64,000 nucleotides of DNA, taken from Trichococcus patagoniensis (GTDB taxonomy: Bacteria > Bacillota > Bacilli > Lactobacillales > Aerococcaceae). A program made the translations under genes and the position numbers. The notes below the pieces were generated by a model, which searched no databases, had not been told where the DNA came from, and was given only the letters and a program-made list of their open reading frames with translations. Position 1 is the stretch's first letter. Each line of letters begins with the position of its first letter. The DNA is taken from NCBI RefSeq assembly GCF_003051085.1, contig NZ_QAOM01000013.1, positions 1 to 64,000 of the forward strand. Reading direction: 5' to 3'. Positions 36,558 through 47,456 of this stretch are shown here, one piece after another.

Positions 36558-38014
36558 ACTTGTCCTCCCTTTAGATTCTCTTTTTGAATAGCTGTCATAT
36601 TGTTCACGTAATCCGCTTCATAGTCATAAAGCCCAGTCGGGTAGACCCCGTTGAAGCTGTCCATGCACAAGCCTGAATACGGCATATCAAATTTCAAACC
36701 GATTGAATCGATCAGACCCTCTTGGCTAAGGAAAGACAAGCTGTCTGCACCAATGTATTCACAGATTTCATCGACGGTCATTTTTGCAGCAATCAGTTCG
36801 GCCGACTTGCTGATGTCGATGCCATAAAAACTTGGGTAGATCAAAGGCGGAGAAGAGATGCGGACATGCACTTCTTTGGCGCCCGCTTCTTTCAATAAAG
36901 TCACGATGCGTTTGCTGGTTGTGCCGCGCACGATGGAATCATCCACCATGACGACGCTCTTGCCTTGGACAACCCCTTTTACGGCGGACAGTTTCATCTT
37001 CACGCCCAATTCGCGCAGTTCCTGTGTCGGTTGGATGAACGTGCGTCCGACATATTGGTTCTTGATCAAGCCCATTTCGTAAGGCGTGCCGCTTTCTTCG
37101 GCGAATCCGCTCGCTGCGGACAAGGAAGAATTGGGCACACCGATGACGATATCGGCTGTCACCGCTGGTGCTTCGATGGCCAAACGCGTTCCCATCCGTT
37201 TGCGCGCAGTATGCACATTCACGCCGGCAATATTGGAATCTGGACGCGCGAAGTAGATATACTCCATTGCAGCGATGGAAATGGTTGTGTCATCAGTATA
37301 TTTTTCGATCGTCAAGCCGTTGTCGTCAATGATCGCCAGTTCGCCGGCGTTGACGTTGCGGACAAAATCAGCGCCAATCGTATCGATGGCACACGTTTCG
37401 CTGGCCATCACATACGCACCATTCGGCAATTGGCCGATGACAAGTGGACGGAATGAATTCGGATCGACGGCACCGAACATTTTCTCTTCGGTCAAAAGGA
37501 TATAAGTGAAGCCGCCTTTGACTTGATTCAAGCTCTCTTTGATCTTTTCGATCAGGCTGTCTTTCTGGCTGCGTCTGATCAGATGCATCAGAACTTCCGT
37601 ATCCGAAGTCGAATGGAAGATGGCGCCATTTTCCTCAAGATTGCGGCGCAATGATTTGGCATTCACCAAGTTGCCGTTGTGGCAAATAGCGATATCCATA
37701 TCATAGAAATGGTACAAAAACGGCTGCACATTTTCGATGCTGTTCTGTCCGGAAGTGGAGTAACGCACATGCCCGATGGCACGGTTTCCGGTCAACCTCT
37801 GCAGATCATTTCCGTCCTTGAAGACTTCGCTGATCAGACCAAGATTGCGGTGCACCAACAATTTTCCTTCATCACATGAAACTATCCCTGCACCCTCTTG
37901 TCCGCGGTGCTGCAAGCTGTGCAAACCGAAGTAAGTCAACTGGCTGGCATTGTCGTCTCCCCAAATGCCGAATACGCCACATTCTTCGTTTAAGCTTTTT
38001 GTTTCAGCAAGCAT
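36554..38014 (-). CDS. purF: Amidophosphoribosyltransferase
   Basis: First committed step: PRPP plus glutamine to PRA. Begins with the propeptide [11 protein letters not shown], then the catalytic Cys12 of the Ntn glutaminase (CGVFGIWG). The PRTase domain has [18 protein letters not shown] (PRPP loop); the C-terminal [16 protein letters not shown] stretch contains a cysteine, possible Fe-S ligand as in B. subtilis. The ATG at 38014 has GGAGG 7 nt upstream and gives the B. subtilis-like propeptide; the frame runs further upstream inside purL, overlapping it by 25 nt. Confidence 0.97.
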   Translation of the reverse strand: MLAETKSLNEECGVFGIWGDDNASQLTYFGLHSLQHRGQEGAGIVSCDEGKLLVHRNLGLISEVFKDGNDLQRLTGNRAIGHVRYSTSGQNSIENVQPFLYHFYDMDIAICHNGNLVNAKSLRRNLEENGAIFHSTSDTEVLMHLIRRSQKDSLIEKIKESLNQVKGGFTYILLTEEKMFGAVDPNSFRPLVIGQLPNGAYVMASETCAIDTIGADFVRNVNAGELAIIDDNGLTIEKYTDDTTISIAAMEYIYFARPDSNIAGVNVHTARKRMGTRLAIEAPAVTADIVIGVPNSSLSAASGFAEESGTPYEMGLIKNQYVGRTFIQPTQELRELGVKMKLSAVKGVVQGKSVVMVDDSIVRGTTSKRIVTLLKEAGAKEVHVRISSPPLIYPSFYGIDISKSAELIAAKMTVDEICEYIGADSLSFLSQEGLIDSIGLKFDMPYSGLCMDSFNGVYPTGLYDYEADYVNNMTAIQKENLKGGQV

Positions 38015-40218
38015 GGAATAGCCTCCTCCCATTTCGTTTGTACTTCTTTAACATCCAAATTGATTGTTTCGTTCTCGGCAGCGATTTTTGCGACAGCGTC
38101 AGCAGTCACGGTTCCGATTTGTGCAGCAGCTGATCCGAAGATCGCTTCCACAGCGGCAATATTTTCAGGTTTCACGGTCAGGATGAAGCGTGATTGCGTT
38201 TCGCTGAACAGCAATGCTTTATCCATGGCAACCGTTACGTCGAAGCCTAAACCAGTGTCAAAGACGCTCTCCATCAAGCCGACAGCCAAGCCGCCTTCAG
38301 ACAAGTCATGCGCGCTGGCGATCAAGCCGGCTTTGATTGCTTTGAGGACGTTCGCTTGGTTTTGTTTTTCGACAGCCAAGTCAAAGTCCATCAGTTTACC
38401 TTCGATTTTGCCCAATTCCATTTTTTGCAGTTCGGAACCGTTGAAGTCAGCTTTGGTTTCGCCGATCAGGACAATGCGGTCACCTGCAGCTTTGAAAGCT
38501 TGCGTAGTGATGTGCGCAAGATCTTCGATCAAGCCGACCATACCGATCATCGGTGTCGGATAAACGGCCACGCCGTCGGTTTCATTATAAAGGGAAACGT
38601 TCCCTGAGATGACAGGCGTATCCAATTGGCGGCAAGCTTCAGAGATGCCGTCTGCGGAAGTGCTTAATTCCCAGAAAATTTCTGGTTTATCAGGATTTCC
38701 GTAGTTCAAGCAGTCTGTGATCGCCAATGGTTTTCCGCCGCTGGCAACGATATTACGGGCAGCTTCAGCGACAGCGATCTGTCCGCCGATTTCCGGATTC
38801 AAATACAGGTAACGGCCGTTGCAGTCGGTTGTCATTGCGATCGCTTTTTTGGTGCCGCGGACGCGGACAACTGCGGCATCGCTTCCTGGCCCTACGACCG
38901 TGCTGGTGCGGACCATGGAATCATACGTGTTATAGACGCTCTTCTTGGAAGCCAACGTCGCTTGTTGCAACAAAGCCACTAATGTATCCTGCGCTGATGT
39001 GAAGACAGGTTTGTAGTCTTCCATAGCTGCGAATGCAGCGATGCGGGCAGGCACTGCAGTCGGTTTGTAGTAGACCGGTGCGTCTTCAGCCAAAGCATCA
39101 ACCGGAAGTTCCGCCACCATTTTGCCTGCATGGGATAGACGGTACATGCCATCATCAGTAACTTCACCGATCACGACTGCATCCAATTCATATTTTTTGA
39201 ACAGGTCGACGATGCGTTGCTCTTCGCCCTTCTTGATGCACAAAAGCATACGCTCCTGCGACTCGGAAAGCATCATTTCGTAAGGTGTCATTTCTGTTTC
39301 GCGCTGTGGAACATCATCAAGGTTCAAAAGCAAGCCGCTGCCTGCTTTTGAAGCCATTTCCGAGCTGGAAGAGACCAAGCCGGCAGCACCCATGTCCTGG
39401 ATACCGACCAAAGCGTCGGAGTAGTCATAAATGCATTCCAAACAAGCTTCCATCAATAATTTTTCCATGAACGGATCGCCTACTTGGACAGCCGAACGTT
39501 GCGCTTCTTCCTCTTCCTTGAATTCTTCGGAAGCGAAAGTGGCGCCATGGATACCATCGCGGCCTGTTTTTGCGCCTACGTACATGATCGAGTTGCCGAC
39601 TCCGGCAGCTTGACCTTTCTGCATATCTTTTTGATCGATCAAGCCGACGCACATTGCGTTGACTAACGGATTCCCTTTGTAGCAAGGGTCAAAGACCGTT
39701 TCGCCGCCGACAGTCGGGATACCGATACAGTTGCCGTAACCGCTGATTCCGGCAACAACTTCTTCGAAGATATGTTTCGTGCGTTCATTGTCCAATTCGC
39801 CGAAACGCAAAGAGTCCAGGATCGCGATTGGGCGTGCGCCCATGCTGAAGATGTCGCGGATGATGCCGCCGACACCGGTAGCCGCTCCTTCATAGGGTTC
39901 GATAGCTGATGGATGGTTGTGGCTTTCCGCTTTGAAAACGACAGCCTGGCCGTCGCCGATATCAACGATACCAGCGCCTTCACCGGGTCCTTGCAACACT
40001 TGCGGGCCGGTAGTAGGGAATTTTCTCAGGACTGGTTTTGAGTTTTTATAAGAACAGTGTTCGCTCCACATAACGGCAAACAGGCCAGCTTCAGTATAAT
40101 TCGGCAAACGATGCAAAATTTTATCGCAGATTGTGCCGTACTCTTCGTCTGTCAGACCCCATTCACGATAAATTTTGGACTCTTTTACTTGTTCTGGCGT
40201 TGGTTCTAAAAATGCCAT
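37990..40218 (-). CDS. purL: FGAM synthase subunit PurL (small type)
   Basis: Synthetase subunit of the three-part FGAR amidotransferase, with PurQ and PurS both encoded next door. Duplicated PurM-like domains: [38 protein letters not shown], and second-half [37 protein letters not shown]. 742 residues, as in other Gram-positives and much shorter than the 1,300-residue E. coli form. Start overlaps the purQ stop by 1 nt. Confidence 0.97.
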   Translation of the reverse strand: MAFLEPTPEQVKESKIYREWGLTDEEYGTICDKILHRLPNYTEAGLFAVMWSEHCSYKNSKPVLRKFPTTGPQVLQGPGEGAGIVDIGDGQAVVFKAESHNHPSAIEPYEGAATGVGGIIRDIFSMGARPIAILDSLRFGELDNERTKHIFEEVVAGISGYGNCIGIPTVGGETVFDPCYKGNPLVNAMCVGLIDQKDMQKGQAAGVGNSIMYVGAKTGRDGIHGATFASEEFKEEEEAQRSAVQVGDPFMEKLLMEACLECIYDYSDALVGIQDMGAAGLVSSSSEMASKAGSGLLLNLDDVPQRETEMTPYEMMLSESQERMLLCIKKGEEQRIVDLFKKYELDAVVIGEVTDDGMYRLSHAGKMVAELPVDALAEDAPVYYKPTAVPARIAAFAAMEDYKPVFTSAQDTLVALLQQATLASKKSVYNTYDSMVRTSTVVGPGSDAAVVRVRGTKKAIAMTTDCNGRYLYLNPEIGGQIAVAEAARNIVASGGKPLAITDCLNYGNPDKPEIFWELSTSADGISEACRQLDTPVISGNVSLYNETDGVAVYPTPMIGMVGLIEDLAHITTQAFKAAGDRIVLIGETKADFNGSELQKMELGKIEGKLMDFDLAVEKQNQANVLKAIKAGLIASAHDLSEGGLAVGLMESVFDTGLGFDVTVAMDKALLFSETQSRFILTVKPENIAAVEAIFGSAAAQIGTVTADAVAKIAAENETINLDVKEVQTKWEEAIPCLLKQKA

Positions 40219-40898
40219 TATTTGTTCAGCTCCTTCTTATAATTTTCAACCATGGATTGGAACAGGCGCAGGCCATCCGCTGATCCCAATAAAGCTTCGA
40301 CAGCACGCTCCGGGTGAGGCATCATGCCTAGGACATTGCCTTTTTTGTTGATGATGCCGGCGATGTCTTCGATGCTTCCGTTCGGGTTGCCGTTGGCATA
40401 AGTGAATACGATTTGGTTATTGGCCTTCAGGTCAGCCAAAGTCTCTGCATCGCAGAAGTAGTTTCCTTCGCCATGCGCGATCGGAACAGAGATGATTTCG
40501 CCTTCTTTATAGAGGGAAGTGAATTGCGTATCGGCGTTCACGACTTTCAGATCCTGCGGTTTGCAGACGAACTTCAATGTATCATTGCGGCGCAAAGCAC
40601 CAGGCAATAAGCCGGCTTCAGCCAAAATCTGGAATCCGTTGCAAGTGCCGAATACAGGCTTGCCTTCTTCAGCGAAACGGACAACTTCGCTCATGATGTT
40701 CGCAAAGCGGGCAATCGCACCTGTACGCAAGTAATCGCCATAAGTGAATCCGCCGGGCAATAGGACAGCATCGAAACCTTCAAGGCTTGTTTCATAATGT
40801 TGCACATACTCTGCATCTTCTCCAAGAATATCTTTAATGGCTGCATACATATCTAAATCACAGTTAGATCCAGGAAAAACGATGACAGCGAATTTCAT
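40218..40898 (-). CDS. purQ: FGAM synthase glutaminase subunit PurQ
   Basis: Class I glutamine amidotransferase that supplies ammonia to PurL. Catalytic Cys in [12 protein letters not shown], and the His/Glu pair in [24 protein letters not shown] opens the protein. 226 residues. Adjacent to purS with a 1-nt overlap, allowing coupled translation of the complex. Confidence 0.97.
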   Translation of the reverse strand: MKFAVIVFPGSNCDLDMYAAIKDILGEDAEYVQHYETSLEGFDAVLLPGGFTYGDYLRTGAIARFANIMSEVVRFAEEGKPVFGTCNGFQILAEAGLLPGALRRNDTLKFVCKPQDLKVVNADTQFTSLYKEGEIISVPIAHGEGNYFCDAETLADLKANNQIVFTYANGNPNGSIEDIAGIINKKGNVLGMMPHPERAVEALLGSADGLRLFQSMVENYKKELNK

Positions 40899-41149
40899 TA
40901 AGCTTCAACCTCCTGGATTTCATAACGGTAAGTTTCCATAACCACGTTAGCCAGCAATTTGTCGCAAATCTCTTCGATGACTTGTTCAACGTTCTCTTCC
41001 TCTTTGGATACTTGGATTTCAAAATATTTTCCGATACGGATATCTTCGATTGTTGGGTAGCCCATACGGTGGACGGCACCCTTCACGGCTTCCCCTTGCG
41101 GATCCAATACTGAGTCTTTATACGTTACATACACGGTTACTTTATACAT
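40898..41149 (-). CDS. purS: FGAM synthase subunit PurS
   Basis: Small subunit (83 residues) that bridges PurL and Pur[32 protein letters not shown] is the family signature. Start at ATG 41149 with GAGG 9 nt upstream; a TTG two codons earlier is possible. The 60-nt gap to purC contains a nearly pure A tract on the coding strand. Confidence 0.95.
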   Translation of the reverse strand: MYKVTVYVTYKDSVLDPQGEAVKGAVHRMGYPTIEDIRIGKYFEIQVSKEEENVEQVIEEICDKLLANVVMETYRYEIQEVEA

Positions 41150-41216
41150 GTCCAAATTCCTCGCTTTTGTTTTTTTTTTTTGTTTTTTGTTTATTCGTTG
41201 GTTGCATTCGGATGGC

Positions 41217-41927
41217 TTACATTTTGTTCAGGCGGTCCAGCACTTCCACGTAGACCGGGATCAGATCCCCCAAGTCACGACGGTAGATGTCTTTGTCCAA
41301 GTGTTCGTTCGTTTCGATATCCCAAAGGCGGCATGTATCCGGTGAAATTTCATCAGCCAGGATGATTTCTCCCTCAGCTGTCTTGCCGAATTCGATTTTG
41401 AAATCGATCAGGCGGATGCCGATTCCCTTGAACATCTCGATCAAGGCTGCATTGATCTTCAGCGCTTGCTGCTTGATTTCCGCAACTTCTGCATCTGTTG
41501 CCGCGCCCAGAACTTGTACATGGGCATCATTGATGAAAGGATCATTGAGCGCATCGTCTTTGTAGTAGAACTCCAAAACAGGGAACGGCAGGTCGACGCC
41601 TTCCTCCATGCCGAAACGTTTCGCGAAGCTTCCTGCGGATACATTGCGCACAACCACTTCCAATGGGAACATATTGACTCTTTTTACTGATTGTTCGGTT
41701 TCTGATAGTTCTTGGAGGTAGTGGCTAGCGATTCCCTTTTCAGCCAGATACTCGAAGATGCGGCCGGTGATCTGATTGTTGAGTTTGCCTTTGCCCTCGA
41801 TAGTGTCCTTCTTTACGCCATTCAATGCGGTAGCTTGATTTAGGTATTCTGCCCAAAGGACATTCTCCTGATCTGTAGCGTACATCTTTTTAGCTTTCCC
41901 AGTATAAAGCAATTCTTTTCTTTCCAT
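41217..41927 (-). CDS. purC: SAICAR synthetase
   Basis: Joins CAIR and aspartate. LLYTGKAKKMYATDQENV, RNVSAGSFAKRFGMEEG, and LIDFKIEFGKTAEGEIILADEISPDT are conserved; 236 residues. First gene of the purC-S-Q-L-F-M-N-H-D operon, directly behind a promoter with a PurR-type operator on the start of transcription. Confidence 0.97.
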   Translation of the reverse strand: MERKELLYTGKAKKMYATDQENVLWAEYLNQATALNGVKKDTIEGKGKLNNQITGRIFEYLAEKGIASHYLQELSETEQSVKRVNMFPLEVVVRNVSAGSFAKRFGMEEGVDLPFPVLEFYYKDDALNDPFINDAHVQVLGAATDAEVAEIKQQALKINAALIEMFKGIGIRLIDFKIEFGKTAEGEIILADEISPDTCRLWDIETNEHLDKDIYRRDLGDLIPVYVEVLDRLNKM

Positions 41928-41943
41928 CGTTCCCGTCCCTTTC

Positions 41944-41990
41944 TAAATCCGAACATTAATTTGTATAAACACCTAATTCATTCGTTTATA
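41944..41990 (-). promoter_or_regulatory. PurR-type operator at purC
   Basis: AAATCCGAACATTA (CGAA at 41950-41953) and inverted ATTCATTCGTTTA (TTCG at 41981-41984), 27 nt apart. The distal box overlaps the expected transcription start of the purC promoter, a repressing position. Confidence 0.78.
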
Positions 41991-42017
41991 TTGTATCATC
42001 TGCCACCCGCTTGTCAA
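41990..42017 (-). promoter_or_regulatory. purC promoter
   Basis: Minus-strand TTGACA (42012-42017), 16 nt spacer, TACAAT (41990-41995) with an extended TGA before the -10. Confidence 0.8.
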
Positions 42018-42085
42018 TGGAATTTTCATGAAAATTGAAATAAATTCCGGTTTTTCTTCACTGTTTCCAAGGCATCCGGTGTACA

Positions 42086-42116
42086 GAAAAAGGCCGGAAC
42101 CGTAGTCCCAGCCTTT
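42086..42116 (-). terminator. Terminator of purE-purK-purB
   Basis: AAAGGCCGGAAC and GTCCCAGCCTTT-type arms (42089-42100, 42105-42116) with a T-run on the minus strand, just behind the purB stop. Confidence 0.8.
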
Positions 42117-42119
42117 CCA

Positions 42120-43418
42120 TCAGTCGCCTAAACCAAGTCTTTCGAATACTTCGTCGACGTGACTCAAGTGATAGTTATAGTTGAAGGCATCAGCGATGTC
42201 TTCTTTCGTTAATTTTGCCATAATGACTTCATCCGCTTCCACCAATGGACGGAAATCGGTCTGATTATCCCATGAGAGGGCAGTCTTCGGCTGTACCAAG
42301 TCATAAGCTTCTTCACGGCTCATGCCTTTGTCGATCAATTTCAACAGCACGCGTTGGCTATAGATCAATCCGAAAGTCGCATTCATGTTGCGGAGCATAT
42401 TTTCAGGGAACACGGTCAAGTTCTTGATGATATTCGCAAAACGGTTCAATTGGTAGTTCAACAATGTCGTTGCATCCGGAAGGATGATCCGTTCCGCTGA
42501 AGAGTGGGAAATGTCGCGTTCATGCCATAAGCCTACATTTTCGTAAGCAGTGACCATGTAGCCGCGGATGACGCGGGCAAGGCCTACCATATTTTCGGAA
42601 CCGATCGGATTGCGTTTGTGCGGCATTGCGGAAGAACCTTTTTGACCCTTCGCGAAGAATTCTTCCACTTCACGGGTTTCCGATTTTTGCAATCCGCGGA
42701 TTTCTGTTGCGAAGCGTTCGATGCTTGTCGCAATCAGAGCGATCGTTGCCATATACTCGGCATGCAGATCGCGCGGCAGAACCTGCGTCGAAATCTCTTG
42801 CGGTCTTGTGCCCAATTTTTCGCAGACGTACTCCTCCACGAATGGCGGGATGTTTGCGAAAGTCCCGACAGCCCCGCTGATTTTTCCGGCTTCAACGCCT
42901 TTAGCGGCATGTTCAAAACGCTCGATGTTGCGTTTCATTTCTGAATACATCGTGGCCAGCTTCAGTCCGAATGTTGTAGGTTCCGCATGTACACCGTGCG
43001 TACGGCCCATGCAGACAGTCTTTTTGTGTTCTTTCGCTTTTTCGCCGATGATTTCCAGCATGTTCTGCAGATCCTTGCGAAGGATATCGTTGGCTTGTTT
43101 CAATTGGTAACCGTAGGCAGTATCGACCACATCGGTACTCGTAAGGCCATAGTGGACCCATTTTCTTTCTTCTCCCAGCGATTCGGAAACAGCACGAGTG
43201 AATGCCACTACGTCATGTCTTGTTTCTTTTTCGATTTCAAGGATACGATCGATGTCAAAAGTTGCATTTGCACGGATTTTAGCAACGTCTTCCGCAGGGA
43301 TTTCGCCTAGGGCAGCCCAAGCTTCATCAGCCAGGATTTCGACCTCCAACCAGCATTTGTAACGATTGTATTCGGACCAAACTTCAGCCATCTCAGGGCG
43401 TGTATAACGTGTAATCAT
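42120..43418 (-). CDS. purB: Adenylosuccinate lyase
   Basis: Acts twice in purine synthesis (SAICAR to AICAR, adenylosuccinate to AMP). Fumarase superfamily: [15 protein letters not shown], and the signature loop [17 protein letters not shown]. 432 residues. Third gene of the purE-K-B operon, 1 nt after purK, ended by a terminator before the purC promoter. Confidence 0.97.
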   Translation of the reverse strand: MITRYTRPEMAEVWSEYNRYKCWLEVEILADEAWAALGEIPAEDVAKIRANATFDIDRILEIEKETRHDVVAFTRAVSESLGEERKWVHYGLTSTDVVDTAYGYQLKQANDILRKDLQNMLEIIGEKAKEHKKTVCMGRTHGVHAEPTTFGLKLATMYSEMKRNIERFEHAAKGVEAGKISGAVGTFANIPPFVEEYVCEKLGTRPQEISTQVLPRDLHAEYMATIALIATSIERFATEIRGLQKSETREVEEFFAKGQKGSSAMPHKRNPIGSENMVGLARVIRGYMVTAYENVGLWHERDISHSSAERIILPDATTLLNYQLNRFANIIKNLTVFPENMLRNMNATFGLIYSQRVLLKLIDKGMSREEAYDLVQPKTALSWDNQTDFRPLVEADEVIMAKLTKEDIADAFNYNYHLSHVDEVFERLGLGD

Positions 43419-43419
43419 T

Positions 43420-44562
43420 TTAAATTGTTCCTCCGTTCCAGATTCGGGTGTTGTCTATTTCTGATAAGGTTGCTTCTTGATCATCCGTCAAAATGGTGAT
43501 ATGCCCCATTTTTCTGTCTGTGCGTGATTCCGCTTTGCCGTAATAATGGAAAAACCAATCCGCTTTTTCTTCCCGCAGCGCGATCGTGCCTTCCATATGC
43601 TGTCCAAGGATATTGACCATGATGGCAGGCGACAATTGCCGCGCTGTCGGCATCGGCAATCCGGCGACTGCTTGGATATGGGCATCAAATTGGGAAACGT
43701 TCATTGCTTCGATCGTGTAATGGCCCGAATTATGCGGACGCGGCGCCAACTCATTGATGAAGATCGTGTCATCCGATGCCAGGAACATTTCGATGCCAAG
43801 CGTACCCACCAACTGAAGCGCATCGGCGATTTGTAGGGCAGCTTTGTTGGCTTTTTCGGCTACCGCAGGTGTGACGCGGGCCGGCACGATCGATTCGTGC
43901 AGAATATTATTGATGTGGATATTTTCGGAAACCGGGAATACCGTCGCTTCGCCTTTTTGGTTGCGTACGATCATGACCGAAAGCTCTTTGGTGAACGGGA
44001 CCCACGCCTCCAAAACGCAGATGCTGTCCGCTGCCAGTTTCATGGCTTCCTCTTTGTCCGCTTCCGATTTCAGGACAACCTGTCCCTTACCATCATACCC
44101 GAAACGGGTCGTTTTTAAAACACTCGGATAGCCGATTTTGCTGATGGCCGCATCCAGTTGTTCCGCATTTTCGACTACCGCGAATTGCGCGATCGATACC
44201 CCTGCGGATTGAAGGAATTCCTTCTCCTTGATGCGGTCTTGCGTGATCGTCAAAATTTCGCTGCCTTGCGGAATGCTGGACAATGCTTCCACTTCCTGCA
44301 GGGCTGCCGCATCAATGTTCTCAAATTCGAATGTCACGACATCGGATTTCCCAGCCAATTCGCGCAGTGCCACTGCATCAGCGTATGCCGCCTGGATATG
44401 CCAATCCGCTACTTGGGCTGCCGGACAATTTTCTCCCGGATCCAAAATCCCGACGGTGAATCCCATCCGCTTCGCGGACTGTGCCATCATACGGCCTAAT
44501 TGTCCGCCGCCGATGATGCCGATCACGTCATTTGGTTTCAGTATTTTATACAAGGTCTTCAC
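43420..44562 (-). CDS. purK: N5-carboxyaminoimidazole ribonucleotide synthetase
   Basis: ATP-grasp enzyme that carboxylates AIR with bicarbonate. [21 protein letters not shown] at the N-terminus, [13 protein letters not shown], and [18 protein letters not shown]. 380 residues. Starts at GTG 44562, overlapping purE by 17 nt; GGAAAG lies just ahead. Confidence 0.96.
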   Translation of the reverse strand: MKTLYKILKPNDVIGIIGGGQLGRMMAQSAKRMGFTVGILDPGENCPAAQVADWHIQAAYADAVALRELAGKSDVVTFEFENIDAAALQEVEALSSIPQGSEILTITQDRIKEKEFLQSAGVSIAQFAVVENAEQLDAAISKIGYPSVLKTTRFGYDGKGQVVLKSEADKEEAMKLAADSICVLEAWVPFTKELSVMIVRNQKGEATVFPVSENIHINNILHESIVPARVTPAVAEKANKAALQIADALQLVGTLGIEMFLASDDTIFINELAPRPHNSGHYTIEAMNVSQFDAHIQAVAGLPMPTARQLSPAIMVNILGQHMEGTIALREEKADWFFHYYGKAESRTDRKMGHITILTDDQEATLSEIDNTRIWNGGTI

Positions 44563-45034
44563 TGCTTTCCAAAACTTTTTGTTTTAATTCTTCCCGTCTC
44601 TTTTCCAATCGATCGGCCAAATCTTGATTTTCGATCGAAAGGATCTGTACCGCCAGCAGACCGGCATTGATTGCCCCAGCTTTGCCGATGGCTACCGTCG
44701 CAACCGGCACGCCGCCTGGCATCTGGACGATGGACAACAAGGAGTCCATTCCGCTCAATGCGCGCGATTGGACAGGAACACCGATGACCGGAAGCGTCGT
44801 TTTCGCAGCAATCATCCCCGGAAGGTGCGCTGCGCCTCCTGCGCCGGCAATGATGACTTTCGTTCCTGCAGCCCGTGCTTGTTCCGCAAAGGTGAACATC
44901 AAATCCGGTGTCCGGTGAGCCGAAACCACCTTCTTTTCATAAGCGATGCCGAATTCATCCAGTATCAAGCAAGCTTCTTTCATAGTTTCCCAGTCAGAAG
45001 TACTACCCATTACGACAGAAACAACCGTATTCAT
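44546..45034 (-). CDS. purE: N5-CAIR mutase
   Basis: Class I PurE, about 162 residues, converts N5-CAIR to [30 protein letters not shown] and [15 protein letters not shown] with GVPVQS are all family motifs. The frame is open to 45082, but the ATG at 45034 has GGGGGA 7 nt upstream and gives the standard N-terminus. First gene of purE-K-B. Confidence 0.96.
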   Translation of the reverse strand: MNTVVSVVMGSTSDWETMKEACLILDEFGIAYEKKVVSAHRTPDLMFTFAEQARAAGTKVIIAGAGGAAHLPGMIAAKTTLPVIGVPVQSRALSGMDSLLSIVQMPGGVPVATVAIGKAGAINAGLLAVQILSIENQDLADRLEKRREELKQKVLESSEDLV

Positions 45035-45067
45035 CCATTTTTCCCCCATTATCAATTTTTCATTTTT

Positions 45068-45133
45068 AATATAGCACATCATCTCTCATTATTCCAAACG
45101 TTTTTGGGAACAAATGGCGTTTTCGTTCGGAAA
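45068..45133 (-). promoter_or_regulatory. purE promoter and PurR-type operator
   Basis: Minus strand: ATTTCCGAACGAA (plus 45122-45134), then after 27 nt TTTG (45095-45098), one base off TTCG, with matching flanks. The second box overlaps TTGGAA (45092-45097), the -35 of a promoter whose -10 is TATATT (45068-45073), 18 nt away. Confidence 0.68.
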
Positions 45134-45220
45134 TAATCTGTTTTTGGTTCCAATCAGGAGAACCGCTGCCAGCATTTCGCATCAAAAAAACACCTGTTTT
45201 TTTATTCAAAAATCAACTCT

Positions 45221-45239
45221 TTGCCACCGTGAATGGCAA
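45221..45239. promoter_or_regulatory. Inverted repeat upstream of treR
   Basis: TTGCCA...TGGCAA with a 7-nt centre. TTGCCA followed after 16 nt by TATGAT could be a plus-strand promoter for treR. Function unproven. Confidence 0.35.
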
Positions 45240-45413
45240 CAATATGATAAAATGATGGTATATGAACTCTTTCAAACTAAAAAATTACTGATATTCTTTT
45301 ATTTCGGATTTTATCCTATAAAATAAAATGAAATAATATTATTAAACATGGTTTTTTCAATTTATTTATTTTAGTTCCAACAAAACCATCCATTCACAGG
45401 AGGATTGATGATC

Positions 45414-46130
45414 ATGAATAAATTCTTTGATATCTATATGGATCTGAGAAAAAAAATTGAACATGCAGAATTCGAGACCGGATCCCTGCTGCCCAGCGAA
45501 AAGAACCTTTCCGACCACTACCATGTTTCACGGGAAACAATCAGAAAGGCCTTGGCTTTGTTGCTGGAAGGCGGCTATATCCAGAAGAAGCAGGGCAAAG
45601 GTTCCATCGTGCTGGACATCAGACGGTTCAATTTTCCCGTTTCCGGATTGACCAGTTTCAAGGAGCTTCAGGATGCCCAGGAGATCCCAAATGAAACCAT
45701 CGTCATCAAGAACAAGCTCGAGACCATTCCGGATTTCCTTGCCGAAAATCTGAAAGTGGATCCCGGCCGCAAAGTGATTTCCCTTATCCGGCTGCGGAAG
45801 ATTGCCGGGGAAGTCGTCATCATGGATAAAGACTACCTCTTCCATGACATCATCGAGCAAATCCCTTCCGAAGCTGCCGAAACTTCCATCTATGCGTACT
45901 TGGAGAATGAATTGGGCCTGAATATCGCTTATGCCAAAAAGGAATTCGTCGTAGAGGCGGCTACGCGGGAAGATCACAAGCTGATGGATCTGAAGGATGA
46001 CACACACGTCGTCGTCGTCAAGAGTGAAGTCTATCTTGAAGACACCCGTCTGTTCCAGTACACAGAGTCGCGCCATCGTCTGGACCGCTTCCGCTTCGTC
46101 GAGTTCGCCCGCAGAAAACACAGCCTATAA
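45414..46130 (+). CDS. treR: GntR/UTRA-family regulator, probable trehalose repressor TreR
   Basis: N-terminal GntR winged helix (LLPSEKNLSDHYHVSRETIRKALALLLEGGYIQKKQGKGSIV) and a C-terminal UTRA ligand domain. Similar to TreR, which senses trehalose-6-phosphate and represses treBC. Two palindromes CTTGTATA..CAAG flank the treB promoter, as expected for its operator. The regulator is on the opposite strand, some 6 kb from treB, separated by a lipoprotein gene and a pseudogene. Start uncertain: AGGAGG is 10 nt before ATG 45414 and 4 nt before ATG 45408. A parS-like site lies within its coding sequence. Confidence 0.82.
   Translation: MNKFFDIYMDLRKKIEHAEFETGSLLPSEKNLSDHYHVSRETIRKALALLLEGGYIQKKQGKGSIVLDIRRFNFPVSGLTSFKELQDAQEIPNETIVIKNKLETIPDFLAENLKVDPGRKVISLIRLRKIAGEVVIMDKDYLFHDIIEQIPSEAAETSIYAYLENELGLNIAYAKKEFVVEAATREDHKLMDLKDDTHVVVVKSEVYLEDTRLFQYTESRHRLDRFRFVEFARRKHSL
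45524..45539. other. parS-like site inside treR
   Basis: TGTTTCACGGGAAACA differs from the palindrome TGTTTCACGTGAAACA at one central position. Probable ParB loading site, about 9 kb left of oriC. Confidence 0.75.
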
Positions 46131-46131
46131 G

Positions 46132-46166
46132 AAAAAAGATGAAGCCCAACCGGCTTCATCTTTTTT
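46132..46166. terminator. Bidirectional terminator between treR and the lipoprotein gene
   Basis: GATGAAGCC (46138-46146) and GGCTTCATC (46152-46160), A-run before and T-run after, so it works on both strands for the converging genes. Confidence 0.88.
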
Positions 46167-46183
46167 GCTTATGTAAGAGCTGA

Positions 46184-47314
46184 TCACTCATTGACATTCG
46201 TATAATCAACGGTGAAATAGGCCCCCTCGGCCATCAGGATATGCCCTGATTCATATGGGTTTCCGGCCACGGTAAGGTAGACTTCCTGCACACCGTAATA
46301 TTCCCCGATCGTATTGACGACACCCTGCAAAATCAGGGATTCAGCCGATGTCCCGGCATTCATCTCAGAAACGAATTCCTGCGAGAAGTCCACATAGACA
46401 CGCCCATCGTCACTCAAGGACAAGCTGTTGATGGAGACATTCGGTCCGATCAGACTTCCCCCTGGTGCATCCGGCACGTTCTTCAACGCCTCCGCCAGAA
46501 TGGTGCGAGTGATGTCATTGGTCGCATAGGATAAGGAAACACTTGTTGCATCCAATCCCATCAGATCGCTGTCCGGATAGAAAACGCGCAACTGTTGCGT
46601 TTCCGGAACGTTCTCATTGCGGGCTTCCAGACTGGAAGAGACAATCATATCATCCCCAAGATCCGTCACCCGTTTCACCAAGCCCATATCCCTTACGTAG
46701 TAGTCTTTGGTAGTGGAAGTTTCATAGGTCGTCGTCACTTCAAGCGCTTCGAAATTGCCCATTGGCGTTTCGATCTGTGACGTCAGATTCGTGATTTCGG
46801 AAGGGACTCCGCTCGCATTCACCCAACTGTTCCCGACTTCCAAAGGCTCCTTCAACAGAATATCCAACTGGTTTGCTGCATCGCCGCTTGCTGTTTTTTC
46901 CAGCATATTTTCCCTGAAATAGGTTTCCGGACGCGTGAATACTTCTCTGAGTTCCCCATCAGCCAGTTCCAATACCGTCACAATCTGCGTGCCTCCGTTG
47001 TTGGAAGTGATCTGCATCCGGTTGCCTTCGATATATTGCGGGTAGATCGTGAAGGAAGCGTATTCATTCCCTTCACCCAAATATTTGGTGAACACGGATG
47101 CGCTGAACGGATAATAAGCCTCAATTGTCGCTGCGTCTGCAGGTTCGGAAGAGGACGAGGAAGCCGAGCCGCTGTCTGTTGAACTGGACACGGAAGAAGA
47201 CACACTGTTGACACCTGAAGAATCGGATGAGGCATCAGAGCCTCCAAAGAGACTGCAAGAAGCTAATAGGGGCACCAATAACGCTACCATCAGGTTCGAA
47301 ACTTTCTTTCTCAT
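46184..47314 (-). CDS. GerMN-domain lipoprotein
   Basis: Secreted lipoprotein, about 376 residues: signal sequence ending LLASC (lipobox), then a 35-residue Ser/Asp-rich linker, a middle beta domain, and a C-terminal GerMN domain (SLSYATNDITRTILAEALKNV, VYVDFSQEFVSEMNAG, LILQGVVNTIGEYYGVQEVYLTVAG). GerMN is found in spore germination protein GerM and in cell-wall-associated lipoproteins of non-spore formers. Start at ATG 47314 with GGAG ahead. Single gene. Role likely at the cell wall, otherwise unknown. Confidence 0.82.
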   Translation of the reverse strand: MRKKVSNLMVALLVPLLASCSLFGGSDASSDSSGVNSVSSSVSSSTDSGSASSSSSEPADAATIEAYYPFSASVFTKYLGEGNEYASFTIYPQYIEGNRMQITSNNGGTQIVTVLELADGELREVFTRPETYFRENMLEKTASGDAANQLDILLKEPLEVGNSWVNASGVPSEITNLTSQIETPMGNFEALEVTTTYETSTTKDYYVRDMGLVKRVTDLGDDMIVSSSLEARNENVPETQQLRVFYPDSDLMGLDATSVSLSYATNDITRTILAEALKNVPDAPGGSLIGPNVSINSLSLSDDGRVYVDFSQEFVSEMNAGTSAESLILQGVVNTIGEYYGVQEVYLTVAGNPYESGHILMAEGAYFTVDYTNVNE

Positions 47315-47456
47315 ATATTCTCCCACCTTCTGCCTTAGTTGTCTTCATTATATCACAACCGCTTTCTAAGGCATTGCCCTAACTATCGCTGCAACGCACG
47401 AATGCTGTGGCACTATCCAGCTTGTTTCAAGTATAATGAAGCCAGCACAAAACTAA

